From NCBI GenBank assembly GCA_017436305.1, contig JAFSDJ010000038.1, positions 39,045-103,044 on the forward strand: DNA of 64,000 bases. The letters are read 5' to 3'. The position numbers were made by a program, and so were the translations under genes. The DNA comes from Lachnospiraceae bacterium. GTDB taxonomy: Bacteria; Bacillota; Clostridia; Lachnospirales; Lachnospiraceae. This document shows, piece after piece, positions 1 through 9,072 of the stretch. Below the pieces are notes generated by a model that searched no databases, was not told the origin of the DNA, and saw nothing but the letters and a program-made list of their open reading frames with translations. Every line of letters begins with the position of its first letter. Position 1 is the first letter of the stretch.

Positions 1-1
1 A

Positions 2-1309
2 GGACTTCGAATTGACTATCAAAAATATGAAAAACTGAAACAGGAAATTTTTTTCAAAAGAATGGGAAAAGTTGTAAATGTAGTCGGTCTTACCATTGAA
101 TCAGCAGGTCCGGAAGCAAAGCTTGCGGACCTTTGTCGCATTTATTTAGATGGCAGGGAAGGTAAATATATCCTTGCTGAGGTAGTTGGTTTTAAAAATG
201 GAAGAACTCTGCTTATGCCATATGAAGTAACAGATGGTATAGGTGGTGGGTGCATCGTAGAAAATCAAGGTTATCCGTTATCTGTTCCGGTAGGCGATAA
301 GCTGCTTGGAAAAACATTAGATGGTCTCGGACGGCCTGTAGATGGAGAAGAACTTCATCTGACTACTACTTATCCGGTAGAAGCGCCACCACCGGATCCT
401 TTAGAGAGAGAAATCATTGATACTATTTTACCACTTGGGGTGAAAGCTGTAGATGGGCTCATTACTGTGGGAAAAGGTCAGAGAATTGGTATATTTGCAG
501 GTTCAGGCGTTGGAAAGTCTACCCTCATGGGAATGTTTGCGAGAAATACGAAAGCAGATGTAAATGTTATTGCACTGATTGGCGAACGCGGTAGGGAGGT
601 TCGTGAATTTATTGAGCGGGACTTAGGCGAAGAAGGTATGAAGCGCTCTGTTGTTGTAGTGGCTACGTCAGATAAACCTGCCCTTGAAAGAAATAAGGCT
701 GCAAAAACAGCTACTGCAATTGCAGAATATTTTAGAAACCAGGGAAAAGATGTGCTTTTAATGATGGATTCATTGACCCGTTTTTCCATGGCACAAAGAG
801 AGATTGGTCTTGCAAGTGGTGAACCGCCGGTAACAAGAGGGTATCCGCCGAGTGTTTATTCTGAAATGCCAAAGCTTTTAGAGCGTGCCGGCAGAGACGC
901 CAAAGGTTCTATTACAGGACTTTACACAGTATTGGTTGATGGTGATGATTTTAATGAACCAATTACTGATACTGCCCGTAGTATATTAGACGGTCACATT
1001 ATGTTAAACCGTAAATTGGCCCATAAAAATCATTATCCGGCCATTGATATTTTACAGAGTATTTCAAGATGTATGAGCCAGATTTGTGATAAAGAGCATA
1101 AACAGGCGGCTGGAAAATTGAAAAATGTACTGGCAACTTATAGTGAAGCCGAAGATTTGATTAATATTGGTGCTTACAAAAAGGGAAGTAATCCATCTAT
1201 TGACTTTGCAATAGAAAAAATTGACCAGGTAAACGAATATTTATTGCAACAAACAGATGAAAAAATTCCTTTTGAAGAGGAAATTATCAGACTGGGAGAA
1301 TTGTTTTGA
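2..1309 (+). CDS. fliI: Flagellar export ATPase FliI (5' end outside window)
   Basis: ATPase of the flagellar type III export apparatus; it sits at the cytoplasmic base of the basal body and helps unload substrates. The P-loop GSGVGKST is encoded near 500-523, a Walker B segment (LLMMDSLTRF) near 751-780, and the F1-beta-like signature GYPPSVYSEMPKLLERAG near 840-893. The first in-frame ATG is at 62, but the frame is open to the window edge and the preceding codons (DYQKYEKLKQEIFFKR) look like the usual FliI N-terminus. The gene therefore almost certainly starts upstream and lacks perhaps 5-10 residues here. Its stop overlaps the fliJ start. fliH would be expected upstream, outside the window. 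Confidence 0.96.
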   Translation, partial: GLRIDYQKYEKLKQEIFFKRMGKVVNVVGLTIESAGPEAKLADLCRIYLDGREGKYILAEVVGFKNGRTLLMPYEVTDGIGGGCIVENQGYPLSVPVGDKLLGKTLDGLGRPVDGEELHLTTTYPVEAPPPDPLEREIIDTILPLGVKAVDGLITVGKGQRIGIFAGSGVGKSTLMGMFARNTKADVNVIALIGERGREVREFIERDLGEEGMKRSVVVVATSDKPALERNKAAKTATAIAEYFRNQGKDVLLMMDSLTRFSMAQREIGLASGEPPVTRGYPPSVYSEMPKLLERAGRDAKGSITGLYTVLVDGDDFNEPITDTARSILDGHIMLNRKLAHKNHYPAIDILQSISRCMSQICDKEHKQAAGKLKNVLATYSEAEDLINIGAYKKGSNPSIDFAIEKIDQVNEYLLQQTDEKIPFEEEIIRLGELF

Positions 1310-1767
1310 GTGTTTTTAAGTATCGTATGCAGAATATTCTGAATATGAAAACGAAGCTTGAAGAGCAGGCGAAGATTGAATTTGCCACAGCCAACCGGAG
1401 AGTTTTAGAAGAACAGGAAAAACTTTCAATGTTACAAAATCGGAAAAAGGCTTTGGAAAAAAGAGCAAAAGAGCTTTTGAAAGCCCCTTCTTTAGATGTG
1501 CAGGAGATTATTTTAAACAGAAACGGTATTTTGAAGTCGCAAGAGGACATTAAAAGACAGCAAAAAGTCCTTTCTAAGGCAGAAGAAGTCAGAGAAGAGA
1601 AGAGAAATAAATTCATGGAGGAAAGAACAGACAGAAAAACCCATGAAATCCTTAGAGAAAATGCATTTGAAGAGTTTATGCAGGAAGAAAAAGCTGCGGA
1701 AGGCAAAGAAATTGACCAGCTTACGAGTTACACGTATGGACAAAAACTCACAGAAAATAATGAATAG
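1306..1767 (+). CDS. fliJ: Flagellar export chaperone FliJ
   Basis: A 153-residue, almost entirely charged coiled-coil protein of the length and composition of FliJ, the stalk-like partner of FliI that couples the ATPase to the FlhA gate and escorts export chaperones. It begins MSVFKYRMQNILNMK, a typical FliJ N-terminus. The start is a TTG whose bases overlap the fliI stop (TTGA), indicating translational coupling. The identification rests on position after fliI plus coiled-coil character, because FliJ sequences diverge strongly. Confidence 0.88.
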   Translation: MSVFKYRMQNILNMKTKLEEQAKIEFATANRRVLEEQEKLSMLQNRKKALEKRAKELLKAPSLDVQEIILNRNGILKSQEDIKRQQKVLSKAEEVREEKRNKFMEERTDRKTHEILRENAFEEFMQEEKAAEGKEIDQLTSYTYGQKLTENNE

Positions 1768-1776
1768 GTGACAAAC

Positions 1777-2658
1777 ATGGCAAACGAAATATTAGATCAG
1801 GATTTTTCCGGTATCATTGAGGAAGATAAAAAAAGACTGAAGGAAGAAAAGAAAAAATTAAAAGAAGAACAAAAAAGACAGCGAAAAGAAGCAAAAGAAA
1901 AAGCAAAAGAAATTGCTATGCAGGAGGCTGCTTTAGAAGATGATTCCGAAGGAAGCACGATTTCGGTTGTATTAGTGACTGCTGTTATTATTATTGTATG
2001 GCTTGGAATTTTATGTCTCTTAGTAAAGTTGGATGTGGGCGGATTTGGAAGCAATGTGCTTACTCCTATTTTAAAGGATGTACCGGTTATTAATAAAATA
2101 TTGCCTGTTTCAGGAGAAACGGAAACAGAAGATGAAGGAGAATATGACGGATATACAAGCTTAAAAGAGGCGGTAGAACGAATTAGGGTCTTGGAAATGG
2201 AGTTGACAAAAGCTCAGGAAGGAACCAGTGCTGATGCAGAAGAGGTTGCCGCTTTAAGAGCAGAAATTGAACGTTTAAAGACATTTGAAAGTAGTCAGGT
2301 GGAATTCCAACGTATTAAAACTGAATTTTATGAAGAAGTTGTTTATTCCGAAAAGGGTCCTGGTGCAGATGAATATAGAAAATTTTACGAAGAAATGGAT
2401 CCAACTACAGCAGAGTATTTATACAAAGAAGTAGTTAAACAGCAGGAAGTTGACAGTCAGGTTCAGGATTATGCAAGAGCCTACTCTGAAATGAAGCCAA
2501 AGGAAGCGGCAGCTATTTTTGAAGAAATGACTGATAATTTAGAATTAGCCGCTAAAATCTTAGCAACCATGGATGCGGAATCAAGAGGAAAGATTTTGGG
2601 TGTAATGGATGAAAAAATTGCCGCAAAATTAACTAAAATTATGGACCCTGAAAGCTAA
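1777..2658 (+). CDS. YlxF/MotE-like membrane-anchored coiled-coil protein
   Basis: Lies between fliJ and fliK, the position of ylxF in Bacillus. It has a highly charged Lys/Glu N-terminal helix (about residues 15-50), one membrane segment (about 62-85), a coiled coil (about 120-165), and a C-terminal part with MgtE-N/MotE-like short repeats (MDPTTAEYLYKEV, MKPKEAAAIFEEM, MDAESRGKILGVM, MDEKIAAKLTKIM). MotE family members assist stator or basal-body assembly; the exact role here is inferred. A GTG directly after the fliJ stop (1768) is in frame, but AGGTGA at 1766-1771 sits 5-6 bases before ATG 1777, so 1777 is preferred. Length is then 293 residues. Confidence 0.75.
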   Translation: MANEILDQDFSGIIEEDKKRLKEEKKKLKEEQKRQRKEAKEKAKEIAMQEAALEDDSEGSTISVVLVTAVIIIVWLGILCLLVKLDVGGFGSNVLTPILKDVPVINKILPVSGETETEDEGEYDGYTSLKEAVERIRVLEMELTKAQEGTSADAEEVAALRAEIERLKTFESSQVEFQRIKTEFYEEVVYSEKGPGADEYRKFYEEMDPTTAEYLYKEVVKQQEVDSQVQDYARAYSEMKPKEAAAIFEEMTDNLELAAKILATMDAESRGKILGVMDEKIAAKLTKIMDPES

Positions 2659-2769
2659 GTTTTTGTATAAAAATGACGATAACTTTATTAGATAATTTTT
2701 GGAGTATTCCATGAATTATAAAGTGCTTATATTTGGCACAGAGTACACTAAAAAGAAAGGAGGAGCGAA

Positions 2770-4185
2770 ATGACAGGAGTATCAGGAGCGGATGCAACGG
2801 TGTTTTCAGTTAATCAGTCTGTTGTAAAGGCAAGAGGTAGCTATGGGAAAAACATGGGAGAAAGTTTTGCCGGAATAATGAGTGACAGTCAAAGTCAAAT
2901 GGAAACATCTAAAGAGACACTGCCCGCAAAAGAATCAGAGAATGTGAAGCAGGTTGCAGAGAAATTTGCAAATGGTTCCAGAGATAAGATTTCACAGGAA
3001 AAGCAGGATGTGGAAGATAATACGAAGGGCCTAAGTGAAGAAACCAATGAACATGAGATGGACCATATTCAGGAAACAGCTAAGGAACTTGCAGAAAACA
3101 TTGCAAAAACACTTGGAGTTTCAGAGGAAGAACTTCTTGAAGCTATGGAAAATATGGGTATATCTCTCATGGAACTTACAAATCCTGTGAATTTAGCGAA
3201 GCTTACAGCAGAAGTTGTGGCAGAAACAGATGTAATGACTCTCATAACAGATGAGAATATGTTTAGTAGTGTAGAAGAGCTTTCCGGCCAGATTGCACAA
3301 ACAGTGGAAGAACTGGCAAAGGAGCTTGGAGTGAATGTGGAAGAGCTGACAACAAAATTAAATGAGGCAGTAGAAAATCTTTCATTTAAAGAACAGTTAT
3401 CTTTTACAACAAATGAGGTACAGACTGAAGTTACACAGAGCGTAAATGAAGTTTTGTCAGATGTAGAAGTTTCGGAGAATATAAGTGAAACACCAAAAGA
3501 AACACAGACATACGGAAATAAAGAAGAGAGCAAAGAAACTGTTGTGTTAGATAAAGCTATGGTGAATGAACACTCAACAGACAAAGAGATTGGTGGAAAG
3601 CAAAGTGATCATAATGGAGCCAATCATCAGGCCGGCAATTCTTTTCAACAGACTGTGGTTACGGAAGATTTAACTACTGTTGCAAGAACAGAAACGCCGA
3701 TTTTTACCTCTGATATTGATGTGGAAAGAATTCTTAATCAAATAGGAGAAAGAGTAAAAATTATTAACAAAGAAGAATTTTCTAGTATGGAAATGCAATT
3801 ACATCCGGCGAGTCTAGGGAATTTGCAGTTACAAGTAAAGGCAAAAGAAGGAATTATTACTGCACAGTTTACCACTGAAAATGAAGCTGTAAAGCAGGTT
3901 TTAGAAGCACAGGTAATACAGCTTAAGGAAAGATTGGAAGCTTCAGGAGTTAAGGTTGAGGCTGTTGAGGTTATGGTAGCAAGCCATGGTTTTGAACGAA
4001 ACTTGGAAAAAGGCAGTAGTGGTGAACAAAACAATTACACTGCAAAGAAGGTTGCAAGAAGAAAAATCAACTTAAACATCATGGATGAAGAAGACCTGGA
4101 GTTAGAAAATGTCGAAAAGCAGGCAAGAGACATTCAGGTGGACATGATGAGACGAAATGGAAACACATTAGATTATATGGCATAG
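2770..4185 (+). CDS. fliK: Flagellar hook-length control protein FliK
   Basis: A 471-residue hook-length ruler and export-specificity switch. The N-terminal two thirds are Glu/Thr/Ser-rich and low in complexity, as is usual. The C-terminal Flg_hook domain (about residues 325-410) contains MEMQLHPASLGNLQLQVKAK and an alternating hydrophobic pattern ending in VKVEAVEVMVA. It is preceded by a strong AAAGGAGGAG site. The 111-base gap before it is the largest gap in this part of the operon and holds no convincing promoter. It acts with FlhB to stop hook-subunit export when the hook is complete. Confidence 0.9.
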   Translation: MTGVSGADATVFSVNQSVVKARGSYGKNMGESFAGIMSDSQSQMETSKETLPAKESENVKQVAEKFANGSRDKISQEKQDVEDNTKGLSEETNEHEMDHIQETAKELAENIAKTLGVSEEELLEAMENMGISLMELTNPVNLAKLTAEVVAETDVMTLITDENMFSSVEELSGQIAQTVEELAKELGVNVEELTTKLNEAVENLSFKEQLSFTTNEVQTEVTQSVNEVLSDVEVSENISETPKETQTYGNKEESKETVVLDKAMVNEHSTDKEIGGKQSDHNGANHQAGNSFQQTVVTEDLTTVARTETPIFTSDIDVERILNQIGERVKIINKEEFSSMEMQLHPASLGNLQLQVKAKEGIITAQFTTENEAVKQVLEAQVIQLKERLEASGVKVEAVEVMVASHGFERNLEKGSSGEQNNYTAKKVARRKINLNIMDEEDLELENVEKQARDIQVDMMRRNGNTLDYMA

Positions 4186-4200
4186 GAAGGGAGGAATTAC

Positions 4201-4908
4201 ATGTCATCAACAGTAGCACCAGTAGTAGATGGTAAGCTTGATTTAGGAACAACTGCTACTGCAGAAACAAAGTCAAATGCTCTTGACAAAAATGCATTTT
4301 TGCAATTGTTAGTTGCTCAGATGAAATATCAGGATCCGTTGGAACCTACTTCCAATACGGAATATATTTCACAGCTGGCTACATTCTCCCAGTTAGAAGA
4401 GATGCAGAACTTAACTGCAAATAATGAATTGCAGAGAGCGTCTTCGTTAGTTGGAAAAGAAGTGACAGTTAAAATCACAAGTGAATCAGGAAATGTTACA
4501 TATGATACCGGTAAAGTAAACTATGTTGTTTACGAAAACGGAAAGGCATTACTGGGCATTAATGGCGAGGAGTATTCGCTGGACGATGTAGATACCGTTG
4601 TGGATTCTGAGTATTTAGAGGCTTACAGTATGGCAAGCGCAGTTGTAACAGCTGTATCAAAACTGCCAAGCGTAGCAAACTTAAGTATCAGCAATAAAGC
4701 GGCAGTATTATCCATCAAAGAAGTGTACGAATCTATGAATGAGTATCAGAAATCCTTCATTAGCAAGGAGGATCAGAAGCTTATTGAAGAGTACTTTGCC
4801 AAGATGGAAAAACTTATTAAGAATGCTGAGGCAAGCGAAGAAACAGAGGGAAGCAGTGACAGCACAAGTGGGGAAAGCGGTCAGAACAACACAGGCAGCG
4901 GGGAATAG
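4201..4908 (+). CDS. flgD: Flagellar hook capping protein FlgD, atypical C-terminus
   Basis: The N-terminal FlgD hallmark is clear: LDKNAFLQLLVAQMKYQDP, then SNTEYISQLATFSQLEEMQNL (about residues 27-80). FlgD is the scaffold that caps the growing hook and guides FlgE polymerisation. Residues 80-130 form a short beta-rich domain. Residues from about 145 are not the usual FlgD Ig/tudor arrangement: they resemble small helical repeats of Gram-positive surface proteins (IKEVYESMNEYQKSFISKED) followed by a Ser/Gly/Glu tail. It lies 15 bases after fliK with an AAGGGAGGA site. Confidence 0.9.
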   Translation: MSSTVAPVVDGKLDLGTTATAETKSNALDKNAFLQLLVAQMKYQDPLEPTSNTEYISQLATFSQLEEMQNLTANNELQRASSLVGKEVTVKITSESGNVTYDTGKVNYVVYENGKALLGINGEEYSLDDVDTVVDSEYLEAYSMASAVVTAVSKLPSVANLSISNKAAVLSIKEVYESMNEYQKSFISKEDQKLIEEYFAKMEKLIKNAEASEETEGSSDSTSGESGQNNTGSGE

Positions 4909-4944
4909 GATATTCGCCTGATAACTCATGGAGGAGGAAAGAAG

Positions 4945-5349
4945 ATGAATGCTTTATCCAATCAATTTCTTTCTATCCAGCAGGTACAAGACCAGTATCA
5001 AAGCCAGAAAATAAAGACGGGACAGCTGAAAAATACAAGTAGCACAAGTTTTTTAGATATTTTAGCAGAAAAATCAGCAGCCCTATGCGAAAATGGAGAA
5101 TTAAAGTTTTCCAAGCATGCAGCAAGTCGCCTTCAGAATCGCAACATTGATTTAACGGACGGACAGCTGAAAAGATTGGCGGAAGGTACAAGCAAAGCCG
5201 GTGAGAAAGGAATTAAAGAATCTTTGGTTTTAGTAGATGATGTGGCGTTTATTGTAAATATTAAAAACAATACAGTTATCACTGCTATGACAAAAGATGA
5301 AACAGAACAAAACATTTTTACAAATATTGATGGTGCCGTAATTATGTAG
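4945..5349 (+). CDS. Flagellar operon protein, TIGR02530 family
   Basis: Small protein (134 residues) between flgD and flgE. The core matches my recollection of the TIGR02530 flagellar-operon family: LKFSKHAASRLQNRNIDLT, a helix ending in KGIKESLVLVDDVAFIVN, then IKNNTVITAM. These proteins are found in clostridial and some Bacillus hook operons with no settled function. A hook-assembly accessory or export-related role is inferred only from location. A strong GGAGGAAAG site precedes ATG 4945. Confidence 0.82.
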   Translation: MNALSNQFLSIQQVQDQYQSQKIKTGQLKNTSSTSFLDILAEKSAALCENGELKFSKHAASRLQNRNIDLTDGQLKRLAEGTSKAGEKGIKESLVLVDDVAFIVNIKNNTVITAMTKDETEQNIFTNIDGAVIM

Positions 5350-5428
5350 CCGGACCGATAAGGAGGCTTATGTCCCTGAATGACAGAAGGGACAATACGG
5401 CAGTGAAGAAATAGGAGGTCATTTCATT

Positions 5429-7090
5429 ATGATGAGATCATTGTATTCTGGTGTAGCAGGTTTAAAAACACACCAGACAAAAATGGATGTTATTGGTAAC
5501 AATATTGCAAACGTTAATACTGTAGGTTATAAATCACAATCTATTAATTTTTCAGAACTTATGTATCAAACAACTCAGAGTGCATCGGGACCAAATGCTG
5601 CAAGTGGTAAAGCCGGTACTAATGCGAAGCAGATTGGTCTTGGTGTAAAGACTGCAGCGATTACTACAGCTATTACTCAGTCCGGTTCCAGCCAGACAAC
5701 AGGAAATCCTTTTGATATTCAGATTAAGGGAGACTCTTTCTTTGTTGTAAGCGATGGTTCAAACACTTATTTTACAAAGGATGGTTCCTTTAATGTAGAT
5801 GCTTTGGGAAATCTTGCCATGAGCTCTAACGGATATAGTGTAATGGGCTGGGGGGTAGATGAAACTACCGGAGAAATTAAAAAAGACACTGTAAGTCCTA
5901 TTAAAGTTATGAGTGCGGAGAATATGACTTATCCTCCGGAGGCTACAACAAAAGCTTATGTTTCCGGTATTATTGATAAAAATGATCCTGATACAACTTC
6001 AGAAGCCGGAAAGATTTTGAATTTAAGCTTTTTTGACAGTGCAGGATATGCCTACACTGCAAAATTAACAATGAAAGCTACCGGAGTGGAAGGACAATAT
6101 TCTGTTGAAGTTGCTGATGTATTAGACTCAGAAGGAAATTCTGTATTAAGTAAATTCCCTAACATTTCTTTTGGTACCACTACTAAAGTGGCAGGTGCTC
6201 AGACATTAAATGTATCACAAGGATACACGGTAAATTCTACCAGTGTTACATATGAGGGAGTTACTTATCCGTTTTCAACTCTTGGTGCAGATGATGCACA
6301 AGGAACAGCGGCAGAAAAGCAGAAAATTCTTGCAAATGCTTATGGATTCAGTACATATGAAGAATTTTCCAAATTTTATGGAAATGTAAGTGGTGTTGAT
6401 ACTGATACTTTAGGAAAAATGGTTGCAACAGGAACGATTGATACAAATATTATTGATGCAACAACAGGTGCTTTAACAGTAGCAGGTAAACAAATCCAGG
6501 GTGGTATTATTAAATACAATGATTCCACAAAGCTTGTAGAATCTGTAAATGGATTAACAAACAACTTTACTTTGGATTTAAACTTTGGTGATGACGTTTC
6601 AGCACCAAATGGTCCATTTACTACTATTAATATAGATTTTTCAACATCCAACAACTACAATGCTAACGGGACAAGTACAATTGGTGCTACAGCCGGTGAT
6701 TTAGATGGTCTTGGTGCAGGACGTAAGCTTGGTAAGATGTCTGGTGTATCCATCCAGAACGATGGTAAAATTTATGCTTCTTACGACAATGGACAGACAA
6801 AACTGTTAGGACAGATTGCAGTGGCGGAGTTTGCTAATGCAGCAGGTCTTGAAAAACAGGGTGATAATCTGTATGCAGCTACTTTAAATTCAGGTGAGTT
6901 TGACGGAATTGGTGTAGATATTACAGGAAGTGGTGGATATATGACAACAGGTGTTTTGGAAATGAGTAACGTAGATCTTTCGGCAGAATTTACGGAAATG
7001 ATTACTACACAGAGAGGTTTCCAGGCAAATTCAAGAATTATTACAGTATCTGACACTATGTTGGAAGAATTGGTTAATTTGAAACGTTAA
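5429..7090 (+). CDS. flgE: Flagellar hook protein FlgE
   Basis: 553 residues. It begins MMRSLYSGVAGLKTHQTKMD and continues IGNNIANVNTVGYKSQ, the signature of rod/hook axial proteins, and ends with the paired C-terminal helix VDLSAEFTEMITTQRGFQAN. The large variable middle (about 150-430) is the surface-exposed D1/D2 region. It builds the universal joint between rod and filament and is exported through the apparatus encoded downstream. AGGAGGT at 5413-5419 is 9 bases before the first of two tandem ATG codons, so either ATG could initiate. Confidence 0.95.
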   Translation: MMRSLYSGVAGLKTHQTKMDVIGNNIANVNTVGYKSQSINFSELMYQTTQSASGPNAASGKAGTNAKQIGLGVKTAAITTAITQSGSSQTTGNPFDIQIKGDSFFVVSDGSNTYFTKDGSFNVDALGNLAMSSNGYSVMGWGVDETTGEIKKDTVSPIKVMSAENMTYPPEATTKAYVSGIIDKNDPDTTSEAGKILNLSFFDSAGYAYTAKLTMKATGVEGQYSVEVADVLDSEGNSVLSKFPNISFGTTTKVAGAQTLNVSQGYTVNSTSVTYEGVTYPFSTLGADDAQGTAAEKQKILANAYGFSTYEEFSKFYGNVSGVDTDTLGKMVATGTIDTNIIDATTGALTVAGKQIQGGIIKYNDSTKLVESVNGLTNNFTLDLNFGDDVSAPNGPFTTINIDFSTSNNYNANGTSTIGATAGDLDGLGAGRKLGKMSGVSIQNDGKIYASYDNGQTKLLGQIAVAEFANAAGLEKQGDNLYAATLNSGEFDGIGVDITGSGGYMTTGVLEMSNVDLSAEFTEMITTQRGFQANSRIITVSDTMLEELVNLKR

Positions 7091-7117
7091 TTATGATTAA
7101 CGTATGATTTATAAGGG

Positions 7118-7156
7118 CAACAGGCGGAAACGGCAGTCACTGTTTCTGCCTTGTTG
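7118..7156 (+). other. Hairpin between flgE and flbD
   Basis: CAACAGGCGGAAAC (7118-7131) pairs with GTTTCTGCCTTGTTG (7142-7156) with one bulge and one G-U pair, around a 10-base loop. It follows the flgE stop by 27 bases and is followed by a TTGTTGTTG stretch rather than a clean U-tract. It may be a leaky terminator or an mRNA processing/stability element that lets flgE exceed downstream genes. Confidence 0.55.
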
Positions 7157-7253
7157 TTGTGTTATGTGCCTGATTGATAAAAATGAAAATTATTTTGGTA
7201 AAATCAGGAGAAAGATTTGTGAAAATCATAAAATAATTGGAGAATTGTTAAAA

Positions 7254-7439
7254 ATGATTGAAGTAACAAAGCTCAATGGACAAAAAATACTAATAAATCC
7301 TGACTTGATGGAGACTGTTGAAGAAACTCCGGACACAGTCATTTCTTTCACAACGGGCAAAAAAATAATTGTAAAAGAAAGTAGACAAGAGGTAAAAAAT
7401 TTAGTAAAATCGTATAGAAAGGATATTTTTGCAAACTAG
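7254..7439 (+). CDS. flbD: FlbD/SwrD family flagellar protein
   Basis: A 61-residue protein that fits the FlbD/SwrD family: it begins MIEVTKLNGQKILINPDLME, continues VEETPDTVISFTTGKKIIVK, and ends in a helical tail. In Bacillus the homologue SwrD is encoded after flgE and supports swarming by raising flagellar power; acting with the adjacent stator genes is plausible here. A longer in-frame reading from 7104 would add an unrelated Cys/Lys-rich stretch spanning the hairpin, so the family start at 7254 is chosen. The ribosome site is weak (GGAG, 11 bases away). Confidence 0.88.
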   Translation: MIEVTKLNGQKILINPDLMETVEETPDTVISFTTGKKIIVKESRQEVKNLVKSYRKDIFAN

Positions 7440-7463
7440 TGCAAAAGTAGGAGGGTGGACGTT

Positions 7464-8264
7464 TTGGATATAGCATCGATTATTGGCTTAATTGCCTGCT
7501 TTGTTTTGGTTATATTTGGTATCGTGACAGGCGATCAAGGTGCAGCGGCATTAGGGAATTTTTTACATGCGCCATCAGCCCTTATTACCTTTGGTGGTTC
7601 TTTCGGCTGTATTTTAGCATCTTACAGCATGTCTGATTTTTTTGGAGGACTAAAGAGCATTAGGCTTATTTTTAAAGTTCCGGCATTGGATACGCCTGAA
7701 ATAATTAGGAAAATTATAGAGCTTTCCAATGTTGCCAGAAAAGAGGGTCTTCTTTCTCTGGAAGAGGCGGCAGGAGATTTAGATGACATTTTTTTAAAGA
7801 AAGGAATTTTGCTTATTGTAGACGGTACGGATCCGGAGCTGGTACGCGCCATTATGGAAACAGAGCTTACCAGTATAGAAGGTAGACATAAAGCGAAAAT
7901 TGGGTTTTGGCAGGACGTTGGTTCAATGGGACCTGCCTGGGGTATGATTGGAACTCTGATTGGTTTGGTTAATATGTTACAGGCGTTAGATGATCCTTCG
8001 TCCATTGGACCCAATATGGCGGTGGCACTTATTACCACGTTGTACGGTTCGTTGTTAGCAAACTGGATTTGTGCACCGGTTGCAAGTAAATTAAAAAGTA
8101 ATAATGATGCGGAGGTTATGATAAAAGAAATTATGATTGAAGGCCTGTTATCCATTCAGGCAGGAGAAAATCCTCGTGTCATAGAAGAAAAGCTTAAATC
8201 CTTCTTAGCACCAAAAGACAGAGAAACTGCTGCTGAAGAAGGCGGAGGTGAAATGGATGGCTAG
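7464..8264 (+). CDS. motA: Flagellar stator protein MotA
   Basis: Inner subunit of the ion-driven stator that turns the rotor through FliG. Four membrane segments are visible (about residues 3-22, 30-50, 150-170 and 180-200). The conserved stretch from WQDVGSMGPAWGMIGTLIGL to MAVALITTLYGSLLANW is present. The start chosen is TTG 7464 (MDIASIIGLIAC): TAGGAGGG at 7448-7455 is well spaced for it, while the in-frame GTG at 7455 overlaps that site. The 3' end overlaps motB by 8 bases. Confidence 0.94.
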   Translation: MDIASIIGLIACFVLVIFGIVTGDQGAAALGNFLHAPSALITFGGSFGCILASYSMSDFFGGLKSIRLIFKVPALDTPEIIRKIIELSNVARKEGLLSLEEAAGDLDDIFLKKGILLIVDGTDPELVRAIMETELTSIEGRHKAKIGFWQDVGSMGPAWGMIGTLIGLVNMLQALDDPSSIGPNMAVALITTLYGSLLANWICAPVASKLKSNNDAEVMIKEIMIEGLLSIQAGENPRVIEEKLKSFLAPKDRETAAEEGGGEMDG

Positions 8265-9057
8265 GAAAAAAAAGGAAGAAGCTCCGGCACCGGGGTCACC
8301 GGCATGGATGGCTACCTTTAGTGACTTGATGAATTTGTTGTTATGTTTTTTCATTTTGTTGTTTTCTATGTCAACGATTGAACAGGAAAAGCTGGAAGCG
8401 GTTGCGGCATCCTTTAACCAGACCATTAGCATTTTTTCGGGAGGAGCCACAGCGATAGGTGATGGCGTACTTATCAGCAATGGTGTCAGTCAGTTAAACG
8501 AGCTGGATCAATACATAAATAGTACCGGTAAAGCAGCAGAAGTAGAAGAAGAAAGCAAGGATGCTTTAGAAGAGTTTGAGGCAAAACAGCAACAGATGTC
8601 TGAAGGGCTGGCAGAAAAAGTAGAAGAGGCAGTAAAGGAAGCAAATATGGAAGAAGAAATCGATATTGATTTTACTTCCCAGTATGTTTCGTTAACATTA
8701 AATGGTGCGTTACTTTTTGATTCCGGAAGCGACAAATTAAAGGAAGAAGCTTTACCGGTTTTGAGTAAAGTCGGGCAGATTTTAACAAGATATGGAGAAA
8801 GTGTTATAGAGATTGAAGGACACACGGATAATGTTCCGATTCATAATAAGCAGTTTGCTAATAATGATGAACTATCCAGTTTCCGTGCACTTGCAGTATT
8901 TAATTATTTTATGGAAAATACTTCTTTAAATCCGGCGATGTTAAAACATTCGGGAAGAGGAGAATATGTTCCGGTTGCTGACAATTCAACCCCGGAGGGA
9001 AGAGCTAAAAACCGTAGGGTTGAAATTAAGATATATCATGCATTAAGTACTTACTAA
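8257..9057 (+). CDS. motB: Flagellar stator protein MotB (MotS-like plug region)
   Basis: Peptidoglycan-anchored stator subunit. A basic N-terminus (MARKKKEE) is followed by the single membrane segment with the ion-binding Asp (WMATFSDLMNLLLCFFILLF), a coiled linker, and an OmpA-like peptidoglycan-binding domain (IEIEGHTDNVPI; GRAKNRRVEIKI at the end). The TFSDL...FFILLFSMS form looks more like sodium-type MotS/PomB than proton-type MotB; this is inference. GGAGGTG at 8244-8250 supports ATG 8257 over the in-frame GTG 8248. It is coupled to motA by overlap. Confidence 0.93.
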   Translation: MARKKKEEAPAPGSPAWMATFSDLMNLLLCFFILLFSMSTIEQEKLEAVAASFNQTISIFSGGATAIGDGVLISNGVSQLNELDQYINSTGKAAEVEEESKDALEEFEAKQQQMSEGLAEKVEEAVKEANMEEEIDIDFTSQYVSLTLNGALLFDSGSDKLKEEALPVLSKVGQILTRYGESVIEIEGHTDNVPIHNKQFANNDELSSFRALAVFNYFMENTSLNPAMLKHSGRGEYVPVADNSTPEGRAKNRRVEIKIYHALSTY

Positions 9058-9072
9058 TAAGGGAGAATGAAT

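Noticed and set aside
2740-2765. Sigma-54-like promoter (TTGGCAC) before fliK
   Set aside because: The second element has ACAC where TTGC is needed, and no sigma-54 regulator is seen.
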